The notes beneath the pieces were generated by a model, which ran no database searches, was not told the DNA's origin, and saw only the letters and a program-made list of their open reading frames with translations. Shown one piece after another: positions 14,054 to 20,532 of a stretch of 20,532 nucleotides of DNA. A program made the translations under genes and the position numbers. The DNA comes from an uncultured Corynebacterium sp. (GTDB lineage Bacteria; Actinomycetota; Actinomycetes; Mycobacteriales; Mycobacteriaceae), in the NCBI RefSeq assembly GCF_946222305.1, contig NZ_CAMIHZ010000034.1, positions 1-20,532 of the forward strand, written 5' to 3'. Each line of letters opens with the position of its first letter. Position 1 is the first letter of the stretch.

Positions 14054-14496
14054 CTCAATCCGTCGATCTACCTGCAGACCTACTCTCCTCCCCTTCGTTC
14101 CAGCTGGAGCGCCTCCGTCGTCGCACCCGCGAATTCGTGGAAACTGCGCTCGCGGACGAGGGATACAATCTGAGGGAGTACTGGGTTCTGACGTGCTTGG
14201 CAGCCGGCGATGCGGCTAGCCAGGCCACTCTGGGAGAAATCCTGGGCGTTGACCGCTCTGACATGGTCCGCCTCGTGGATTCCTTGGAAAGGCGTCACCT
14301 CGCGAAGCGAGTCAAAGACCCGAAGGATCGTCGTCGCCAAATTATTTCCATCACCAAAAAGGGCGTGAAAGCCCACAATGCGCTGCGCCCATTGGTTACG
14401 AAGGCTGAAGATTCCGCACTCGACGAGTCCACCTCAAAGCAGCTGAAGCACCTGAACAAGCTGGCCAAGGCGATCATTTCCAGCGAAGGTAACTAA
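14050..14496 (+). CDS. MarR family transcriptional regulator
   Basis: The 148-residue protein has the MarR winged-helix fold order: N-terminal dimerisation helix, then a helix-turn-helix SQATLGEILGVDRSDMVRLV and recognition region DSLERRHLAKR, then the wing with the signature DPKDRRRQIISITKKG, and a C-terminal helix. It contains one Cys (WVLTCLAAG). ATG 14050 (MAQSVDL) is preferred over ATG 14038, because a TATGAT -10 ends 7 nt before 14050 and the earlier ATG lies inside it. Its own promoter carries two dyads, so autoregulation is likely. The large synthetase gene starts 43 nt downstream on the same strand with no terminator between, making it the probable target. The inducer cannot be read from sequence. 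Confidence 0.93.
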   Translation: MAQSVDLPADLLSSPSFQLERLRRRTREFVETALADEGYNLREYWVLTCLAAGDAASQATLGEILGVDRSDMVRLVDSLERRHLAKRVKDPKDRRRQIISITKKGVKAHNALRPLVTKAEDSALDESTSKQLKHLNKLAKAIISSEGN

Positions 14497-14539
14497 CTCT
14501 CGACACTCTTTCCCCGACGCGTTCAAAAGGTTTTCACCA

Positions 14540-17500
14540 GTGCACATCCCTGCTCGGTACCTCCGTTCCCACGAGGCACCGGAGCCTCGCACACTGATTG
14601 ACATCATCCGTGCGACGGCTTCGGCGTTCCCAGAAGCCCCCGCTATCGACGATGGCCGGGGCGTTGTCACGTATACAGAACTTCTGCAAGAAATCACCGA
14701 AACCGCCCAATGGCTGTACACCAAGGGCATTCGCCGCGGTGACCGCATTGGCATTCGCATGCCATCGGGTGACCGTGCGCTGTACATCGCTATTCTTTCC
14801 ACTCTCGCTGCCGGTGCGGCTTACGTTCCAGTGGATGCGGATGATCCCGAAGAACGCGCAACGCTGGTGTTCGGCGAAGCCCAGGTCCAAGCGATGTACA
14901 CCGCTGATGGACTGGTGATGGTCGACAGCGCGGCGTCGGAGCGAGAAAACTCCCCTACGAGCGGCAGAGAACTTGCCTCCTTTGGCCCAGGAGAGACGCC
15001 GGATGACTTCGGTCCGACCCCGGATACGGATGCGTGGATTATTTTCACGTCCGGATCCACGGGTAAGCCCAAGGGCGTGGCCGTAACTCATCGCAGCGCG
15101 GCTGCATTCGTCGATGCGGAAGCCGAGATGTTTCTGCCGAATGACCCCTTGAACACGGAGGACCGCGTACTGGCGGGTCTTTCCGTGGCGTTTGATGCCT
15201 CCTGTGAGGAGATGTGGATCGCTTGGCGCAACGGTGCTTGCCTGGTACCAGCTCCGCGCGCGCTGGTGCGCTCGGGCGTGGACTTGGGCCCCTGGTTGAT
15301 TTCCCGCGATATTACTGCGGTATCAACGGTTCCAACACTGGCCGGTCTGTGGCCCGACGAGGCTCTAGATGCCGTCCGTCTGCTGATTTTCGGGGGCGAA
15401 GCCTGCCCGCCCGAGTTGGCAGCACGACTAGCTACGGATACCCGCGAGCTGTGGAATACCTACGGCCCGACCGAGGCCACCGTCGTCGCGTGCGGCACCA
15501 CCATGGATGGGGTGAAGCCCGTGTCAATTGGGCTGCCCTTGCGCGGCTGGGACTTGGCGGTCGTCAACGCCGACGGTAACCCCGTGGAGATGGGTGAAGT
15601 CGGTGAGCTGATCATTGGTGGCGTGGGTTTGGCCCGTTACCTGGATCCCGCCAAGGACGCCGAAAAGTTCGCCCCAATGCCTTCCGTAGGTTGGGAGCGC
15701 GCTTACCGCTCCGGCGATCACGTGCGTTTGGAAGAAGACGGCCTCTACTTCGTCGGCCGTGTGGACGATCAAGTGAAAATCGGCGGTCGGCGCATTGAAC
15801 TCGGCGAGGTCGATTCCGCCCTATCCGCACTGACCGGTGTGCGCAGTGCTGCCGTCGTCGTCCAAACCACTGGCGCCGGCGACAAGGTCTTGGTGGGCTA
15901 CGTGTCCCCGGATTCTGGGGATGCCTCTTCTTTTGACCTCGACGCCGCGATCTCCGAACTCCGCGATAATCTCCCGGCAGCCATGGTTCCTAGACTGTGT
16001 GCTCTGGATTCTCTGCCGGTGACGACCTCCGGCAAGGTTGATAAGAAAGCCCTACCGTGGCCTCTGCCCGCCCGTGGTGAAGAGTCGGAGGGGGCTTTCG
16101 CCAACCCTGTGCAAAAGTGGCTGGCCGATATCTGGTCGAACACCTTGGGCACCACAGTGACCAGTCCGGATGCAGATTTCTTCAACCTCGGCGGAACCTC
16201 GTTGGGCGCGGCCACCCTAATCGGTCAGGTACGCGAAGCCGCCCCGACAGTTTCCGTCCGTGACCTGTACGACTACTCGCGACTGGAAGCCTTCGCGAAC
16301 TTCGTCGAACCGAAGATCTCGAACCTGGCCTCTGTTCCCGGCTTTGGGGATGCGACAGCTCAAAAAACACACGAAGACCGCGAGGTTGCCCGCCCGGTGA
16401 GCTTCGGTACCCGTGTGGCACAGGCCCTGATCCAGCTTCCCGCTATGACCTTGGCCGGCCTGCGGTGGATTGCGTGGCTGGCGGCATTCAACACGATTTT
16501 GAGCCTCACCAACGCGAGCGAGACATTGCCGCAGCTACAGCAGTGGATCGTGGATGTTCCCTGGTGGCTATCCCTCCTGCTGGTGCTGGTGTTTGCTTCC
16601 CCGCTAGGCAACTTGCCACTGAGCGCGTTGATCATCCGCGGACTCACAGCCGGCATGACTCCGGGTGATTACCGCCGCGGTGGCGCCACACACTTGCGCT
16701 TGTGGGCTGCAGAACGAGTGGCAGACACATCCGGTGCGCGCAACCTTTCGGGTGCCACCTGGATTAACAACTACGCCCGTGCGCTCGGCGCCACGGTCGG
16801 CGATGGCGTGCAACTGCACACCCTGCCCCCTGTGACTGGAATGCTTTCGTTGGGCGATCACTGCAGTATCGAACAAGAGGTGGATCTTTCCGGTTACTGG
16901 GTGGAAGGCGATGTCTTGCACATCGGTGAGATCTCCATTGGCAAGAATGCCTCGATCGGTGCTCGCTCCACTCTCATGCCGGGCACTCGCATCGCCAAAG
17001 ATGCACATGTCGAGGCCGGTTCCTGCGTAACCGGTGAAAAGAAGGTCAAGGCCAGTTCGCGTTGGGCGGGCTCCCCTGCTCAGCGCGTAGGTCGCGCCAC
17101 TCACCGCTTCCCTGACGAGGCGCCTCCACGTCGCCGCCGCTGGGTAGCCGGGTTCGCGGTGACCAGCCTGGCGCTCGATGCTTTGCCATTCCTAGCGATC
17201 TTCGTCGGCGTAGTGGCCGATCTCTACCTCACCTCATGGATCGCACCTACCGGAGCTTCCGCGCTGACGATCCTCACCTGGGCCATCGTCTTAGCCGCGC
17301 CAGCTGGTCTGATCATGTTCAGCACCTACACGTTGCTGACGTGGCTGGTGGTACGTTTACTGTCTTTGCGCATGAAGCCGGGCGTCTGGCCGGTGCGTTC
17401 CGCCATGGGTTGGCGTGTCTGGACCGTTGGCCGCCTCATGGACGCAGCACGCACGAACCTTTTCCCCATGTACGCTTCGCAGCTCACTCCTCTATGGTTC

Positions 17501-18538
17501 CGTTCATTGGGCGCCAAGATTGGTCGCGACGCCGAAATCTCCACGGCTGTCATGCTGCCCAAGTTCGCCGATGTCCGCGAAGGCGCTTTCTTGGCTGACG
17601 ACACCATGGTCAGCGGTTACGAGATGGGTGGCGGCGGTTGGTTGCTGGTCGGTCCCACCACCGTTGGTAAGCGCTCCTTCTTGGGCAACTCCGGCATCGC
17701 AGGCCCGGAGCGCAAGCTAAAGAAGAACTCCCTCGTCGCTGTACTTTCCTCTACCCCGAAGAAGGCGAAGGCCGGAACTAACTGGATGGGTTCCCCTCCA
17801 GAGCGTCTGCGGCGCGTTGAGGTGGCCACGGATGGCGACGACCGTACTTATAATCCCACCCGTGGTCTCAAGGTTGCCCGAGGAATCATTGAAACCCTTC
17901 GTTTGCTGGCCCCCATGGCGTCGGCAATTATTGCAGCGGCAGTGGTTGCAACCCTGCAGGCAACGTTGACCACCTACGGTCTAGGAGTGGCAGCTCTGGT
18001 GAGCGGTTTGGTTTTGGTGGCAGCTGGGTTCGTAGCAGCTGTGATGACTGTTGCCATGAAGTGGCTGTGTGTGCAGCGAATTGAGTCTGGCGATCACGTG
18101 CTGTGGAGCAAGTTCGTGTGGCTTAATGAGCTGCAGGATCAGTTTGTAGAGACCGTCGCTGGAACATGGTTCCTCGCCCACACGATGGGCACCGGCAGCT
18201 TGAACCTGTTCCTCCGGGCCTTGGGAGCCAAGATCGGCCGTGGCGCATGGATCGATAGCTACTGGTTCCCAGAGGCCGATCTATGTGAGGTCGGCCCGGG
18301 CGCAACGGTGGGTCCTGGTTGTGTGGTGCAGACTCACCTGTTCCAGGACCGCGTCATGAGCTTGGACACTGTGACCATTGGCGCGGGCGCTACCGTGGGC
18401 CCGCACTCCGTGGCGCTGCCGGCCGCGGTGTTGGGGAACGGAACCTCTGTCGGCCCCGCTTCGCTCGTTATGCGTGGCGATCAGGTGCCGAGCCACACGA
18501 CGTGGCAGGGCAACCCGATTGAGATCGTAGAGGGCTAG
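14540..18538 (+). CDS. Pls/PosA-type membrane NRPS, probable poly(basic amino acid) synthetase
   Basis: This 1332-residue protein has an adenylation domain (about 20-505) with GVVTYTEL, FTSGSTGKPKG (169-179), FDAS (218-221), NTYGPTE (306-312), YRSGDH, GRVDDQVKIGGRRIELGE and GK at 498-499. A carrier domain follows with the phosphopantetheine Ser554 in LGGTSL. Then come six hydrophobic helices in three pairs (about 636-695, 868-940, 1118-1170), each pair preceding a hexapeptide-like beta-helix domain with LGAKIGR/LGATVGD starts (748, 990, 1228) and W-x-GxP ends. No HHxxxDG condensation motif or thioesterase exists. This is the layout of epsilon-poly-L-lysine synthetase Pls (about 1319 residues) and the NRPS terminal-domain family TIGR02353. 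Pocket residues read DAESIGTVVK, suggesting Lys. GTG 14540 has AAAAGG 9 nt upstream. It is cotranscribed with marR. Confidence 0.9.
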   Translation: MHIPARYLRSHEAPEPRTLIDIIRATASAFPEAPAIDDGRGVVTYTELLQEITETAQWLYTKGIRRGDRIGIRMPSGDRALYIAILSTLAAGAAYVPVDADDPEERATLVFGEAQVQAMYTADGLVMVDSAASERENSPTSGRELASFGPGETPDDFGPTPDTDAWIIFTSGSTGKPKGVAVTHRSAAAFVDAEAEMFLPNDPLNTEDRVLAGLSVAFDASCEEMWIAWRNGACLVPAPRALVRSGVDLGPWLISRDITAVSTVPTLAGLWPDEALDAVRLLIFGGEACPPELAARLATDTRELWNTYGPTEATVVACGTTMDGVKPVSIGLPLRGWDLAVVNADGNPVEMGEVGELIIGGVGLARYLDPAKDAEKFAPMPSVGWERAYRSGDHVRLEEDGLYFVGRVDDQVKIGGRRIELGEVDSALSALTGVRSAAVVVQTTGAGDKVLVGYVSPDSGDASSFDLDAAISELRDNLPAAMVPRLCALDSLPVTTSGKVDKKALPWPLPARGEESEGAFANPVQKWLADIWSNTLGTTVTSPDADFFNLGGTSLGAATLIGQVREAAPTVSVRDLYDYSRLEAFANFVEPKISNLASVPGFGDATAQKTHEDREVARPVSFGTRVAQALIQLPAMTLAGLRWIAWLAAFNTILSLTNASETLPQLQQWIVDVPWWLSLLLVLVFASPLGNLPLSALIIRGLTAGMTPGDYRRGGATHLRLWAAERVADTSGARNLSGATWINNYARALGATVGDGVQLHTLPPVTGMLSLGDHCSIEQEVDLSGYWVEGDVLHIGEISIGKNASIGARSTLMPGTRIAKDAHVEAGSCVTGEKKVKASSRWAGSPAQRVGRATHRFPDEAPPRRRRWVAGFAVTSLALDALPFLAIFVGVVADLYLTSWIAPTGASALTILTWAIVLAAPAGLIMFSTYTLLTWLVVRLLSLRMKPGVWPVRSAMGWRVWTVGRLMDAARTNLFPMYASQLTPLWFRSLGAKIGRDAEISTAVMLPKFADVREGAFLADDTMVSGYEMGGGGWLLVGPTTVGKRSFLGNSGIAGPERKLKKNSLVAVLSSTPKKAKAGTNWMGSPPERLRRVEVATDGDDRTYNPTRGLKVARGIIETLRLLAPMASAIIAAAVVATLQATLTTYGLGVAALVSGLVLVAAGFVAAVMTVAMKWLCVQRIESGDHVLWSKFVWLNELQDQFVETVAGTWFLAHTMGTGSLNLFLRALGAKIGRGAWIDSYWFPEADLCEVGPGATVGPGCVVQTHLFQDRVMSLDTVTIGAGATVGPHSVALPAAVLGNGTSVGPASLVMRGDQVPSHTTWQGNPIEIVEG
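18535..18538. other. Shared CTAG: overlapping convergent stop codons
   Basis: The palindromic CTAG supplies TAG for the plus-strand synthetase (18536-18538) and TAG for the minus-strand ppk2 (18535-18537). No intergenic space or terminator hairpin separates the genes, so their transcripts must overlap at the 3' ends. Confidence 0.95.
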
Positions 18539-19434
18539 TCTCCGATCTGGTCGCGACCGCGCTTGACGATCAACGGGTCTGGTTCGCCGACGACCTCGTG
18601 ATCCTTGCCGGCGTACTCGAACTTGGAGAGAACGTAGCGCATCGCGTTGATACGGGCGCGCTTCTTGTCGTTGGACTTAATCGTGATCCATGGGGATTCG
18701 TTCGTATCCGTGTAGCGGAACTGCTCCTCCTTGGCCCGGGTGTAGTCATCCCACTTGTCGAGGGAAGCCAAGTCCATCGGGGATAGCTTCCATTGACGAA
18801 CCGGGTCCACTTGGCGGATGGCGAAGCGGGTGCGTTGTTCCTTGCGGGTGACGGAGAACCACAACTTGGTCAAGGAAATTCCGGAGCCCATGATCATGTT
18901 TTCCAGCATCGGTACCTCGCGTAGGAATTCTGCATGCTGATCGTTGGTGCAGAAGCCCATGACACGCTCCACGCCGGAACGGTTGTACCAAGAACGGTCG
19001 AAGAATACGATCTCGCCACCACATGGGAAGTGCTGGATGTAACGCTGGAAGTACCACGAGGTGGATTCGCGCTCGGAAGGCTTTTCCAAAGCTACGGTGC
19101 GGGCACCACGTGGGTTGAGGTGCTCGTTGAAACGCTTGATGGTGCCACCCTTGCCGGCTGCGTCGCGACCTTCGAACAAAATGATGTGTTTCTGCCCAGT
19201 GTCCTTAGTCCAGTTCTGCCACTTCAGCAGCTCGATCTGCAGGCTGCGCTTAATACGTTCGTATTCCTCGCGGCTCATGCGCTCTTCGTAGGGATAGTCA
19301 TCGCGCCATGTGTCGACGCGGTGACCATCCGGGGTAATGAGGGTCGGATCGTCCTCATCAGAATCGTCGACGAGGTATCCCTCGGTGGCAGCCAGATCGA
19401 CGATGTGGAAATCGTCCTTATTTTCCTCGGACAT
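18535..19434 (-). CDS. ppk2: Polyphosphate kinase 2 (class I PPK2)
   Basis: PPK2 transfers phosphate between polyphosphate and nucleoside diphosphates in the cytosol. The 299-residue protein has Walker A FEGRDAAGKGGTIKR (87-101), Walker B EIVFFDRSWYNRSGVERVMGF (141-161, with the Asp-Arg pair) and the lid-region VTRKEQRTRF. The single-domain length and Glu-Gly-Arg-Asp-Ala motif fit class I. The N-terminal 45 residues are acidic (DDSDEDD at 23-29). ATG 19434 has a strong AGGAG ribosome-binding site 9 nt upstream; the open frame back to 19572 has no such site. Its stop overlaps the stop of the opposing synthetase gene in one CTAG. It is divergent from the TauE-like gene across a 194-nt region containing a small hairpin (19477-19490). 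Confidence 0.96.
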   Translation of the reverse strand: MSEENKDDFHIVDLAATEGYLVDDSDEDDPTLITPDGHRVDTWRDDYPYEERMSREEYERIKRSLQIELLKWQNWTKDTGQKHIILFEGRDAAGKGGTIKRFNEHLNPRGARTVALEKPSERESTSWYFQRYIQHFPCGGEIVFFDRSWYNRSGVERVMGFCTNDQHAEFLREVPMLENMIMGSGISLTKLWFSVTRKEQRTRFAIRQVDPVRQWKLSPMDLASLDKWDDYTRAKEEQFRYTDTNESPWITIKSNDKKRARINAMRYVLSKFEYAGKDHEVVGEPDPLIVKRGRDQIGD

Positions 19435-19476
19435 CTCGTTTTCTCCTCTTGCAATCTCAGAGCGGACCAAAGACAT

Positions 19477-19490
19477 CTGCACTTTTGCAG
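19477..19490 (-). other. Short hairpin in ppk2 5' region
   Basis: CTGCA and TGCAG flank a 4-nt loop, about 43 nt upstream of the ppk2 start. It is small and may be chance. The rest of the 194-nt ppk2-tauE intergenic region shows only weak promoter-like words. Confidence 0.25.
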
Positions 19491-19628
19491 TCCCACCGGC
19501 GCAGCGCACTTCCAAGAGCGGGCGTACCGAACAGTAAAGTACAAACGTGATACCTCCAGTGTAATCCGGCAACCCAAGGATTTCGCGTTGCTACCGCAAG
19601 GGATATTTGAACGGAAGGTGGGATCGCT

Positions 19629-20429
19629 GTGTCCCCTACTGTCATCACGGCGCTTTTGGTGGGCTCTCTCGTCGCTGGATGGGTCGACGCCGTGGTGGGC
19701 GGGGGCGGATTGATCCTCGTTCCACTCGTCATGATTCTGAACCCGGGCTTTTCAAATGCCCAGGCACTGGGCACCAACAAGGTTGCAGCAATGTTCGGCA
19801 CCGCCTCTTCAGCTTTCACCTTGGCGCGGAAAATCCCCTCCGCTAAGTCGGCTCTCACATACTCCCCTATGGCGCTTCTCGGAGCGGGAATTGGCGCACT
19901 CATTGCATCCAGCGTGGACAAACAGATTATGCGCCCCATAATCATCGTCCTCTTGGTCGCGGTGGGAACTTTCGTACTACTCCGACCAAGCTTCGGTCAA
20001 GCCTCGACTACTGCAAAGAATACTCAGCCAGCAAGCAACAACGCTAGCGCTGTCAGGCAGCGTTTTATCGGCACGATGGCTCTCGTAGGTGGCATCGGTG
20101 TGTACGACGGCGCTTTTGGCCCCGGCACAGGTTTGTTCCTCATCATGGGCTTCACAACACTGTTGAACCAAGATTTTCTCACCAGTGCAGCATGGGCAAA
20201 AATCGTCAACGTCTGTACAAACGTGGGCGCGTTAGTGGTTTTCGCGTGGCAAGGGGAGGTCTTGTGGATGCTAGGCCTAGCCCTTGCAATCACCAATGTG
20301 ATCGGAGCTCAGATCGGCGCTCGTATGGTCTTAGCTCGAGGCTCCAGCTTTGTCCGCATTGTCATCCTCGTGGTAGTTGTCGCAATGGCCGGCAAGCTCG
20401 CGCTCGATCAATTCGGACTGATGGGATGA
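19629..20429 (+). CDS. TauE/SafE (TSUP, YfcA-like) membrane transporter
   Basis: The 266-residue protein has about eight hydrophobic helices arranged as two homologous halves. Each half starts with the family's glycine-rich motif: GWVDAVVGGGGLILVP in the first and GVYDGAFGPGTGLFLIMGF in the second, the latter typical of the YfcA subgroup. A short polar loop (about 125-145, Thr/Ala/Asn rich) joins the halves. Members export or import sulfur-containing organic or inorganic anions; the substrate cannot be assigned. GTG 19629 is supported by a GGAAGG ribosome-binding site about 10 nt upstream. It is divergent from ppk2 and followed by a hairpin. A link to the rhodanese through sulfur metabolism is conceivable but not shown. 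Confidence 0.92.
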   Translation: MSPTVITALLVGSLVAGWVDAVVGGGGLILVPLVMILNPGFSNAQALGTNKVAAMFGTASSAFTLARKIPSAKSALTYSPMALLGAGIGALIASSVDKQIMRPIIIVLLVAVGTFVLLRPSFGQASTTAKNTQPASNNASAVRQRFIGTMALVGGIGVYDGAFGPGTGLFLIMGFTTLLNQDFLTSAAWAKIVNVCTNVGALVVFAWQGEVLWMLGLALAITNVIGAQIGARMVLARGSSFVRIVILVVVVAMAGKLALDQFGLMG

Positions 20430-20460
20430 GAGAAACCCGGGATGGTGGAGGCGAGGGCAC

Positions 20461-20482
20461 AACCCCAACGAAGATTGGGGTT
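20461..20482 (+). terminator. Perfect 8-bp hairpin after TauE-like gene
   Basis: AACCCCAA (20461-20468), loop CGAAGA, TTGGGGTT (20475-20482) form a perfect stem 31 nt after the stop. No T-run follows on either strand. A terminator is likely given its position, and it may serve both directions. Confidence 0.5.
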
Positions 20483-20532
20483 AAACGACAGAAAGTGTGT
20501 CTGGATTCGGTGATTTGTAGTGGTTGACCTCT

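Noticed and set aside
16100..18538. Conventional NRPS condensation or thioesterase domain in the large synthetase
   Set aside because: No HHxxxDG or GxSxG motif in a suitable context is visible after the carrier domain; hexapeptide-like repeats between membrane helices are present instead.
20524..20529. TTGACC at the right edge as a -35 element
   Set aside because: The -10 region lies outside the window, so nothing supports it.
1..20532. CRISPR array, insertion sequence, prophage or rRNA
   Set aside because: No regularly spaced repeats, transposase or phage motifs, or rRNA sequence were seen on either strand.

Overview
The window looks like chromosomal DNA of a Corynebacterium (Actinomycetota). 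Supporting this are the moderately high GC content, frequent GTG starts, the gene order dacB-tilS-hpt-ftsH-folE-folP-folB-folK-DUF3180 with ppa divergent, and an FtsH with a long actinobacterial-type tail. I cannot name the species from sequence alone. There are no phage, IS, CRISPR or rRNA features. Every stretch over about 200 bases is accounted for by a gene.

Region 1 (1-9190, minus strand). This is a long co-directional run. Cell-wall DD-carboxypeptidase dacB, tRNA-Ile lysidine synthetase tilS and hypoxanthine phosphoribosyltransferase hpt lead into the membrane protease ftsH. The tetrahydropterin/folate genes folE, folP, folB and folK follow, then a small DUF3180 membrane protein cut by the window edge. 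The ftsH-folE, folP-folB and folB-folK junctions overlap, which implies translational coupling.

Region 2 (9191-13640). Inorganic pyrophosphatase ppa is divergent from dacB. It converges on a minus-strand cluster of DUF4178, DUF2617, DUF4247, a candidate 32-aa leader ORF, and a membrane-anchored spermidine-synthase-like protein. This is a recognisable but functionally unassigned actinobacterial neighbourhood; the DUF350 gene that often accompanies it is absent. A tRNA-like remnant follows the last gene.

Region 3 (13641-18538, plus strand). A single-domain rhodanese is followed by a MarR-type regulator and a 1332-aa single-module NRPS-like membrane protein of the Pls/PosA type: adenylation and carrier domains, six predicted membrane helices and three tandem left-handed beta-helix domains. 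Its adenylation pocket reads DAESIGTVVK, close to a lysine code, so a poly-lysine-type isopeptide homopolymer is the leading hypothesis. The marR promoter carries two related dyads, one covering the -10 and the start codon, which suggests autoregulation of a marR-pls operon.

Region 4 (18535-20532). A class I PPK2 polyphosphate kinase converges on the NRPS with overlapping stop codons. A TauE/YfcA-family membrane transporter is divergent from it and is followed by a hairpin.

The most interesting unit is marR plus the Pls-like synthetase beside ppk2. A recurring regulatory pattern is that four genes (dacB, ppa, rhodanese, marR) have a TAnnnT -10 hexamer ending only 7-8 nt before the start codon, which predicts leaderless mRNAs.
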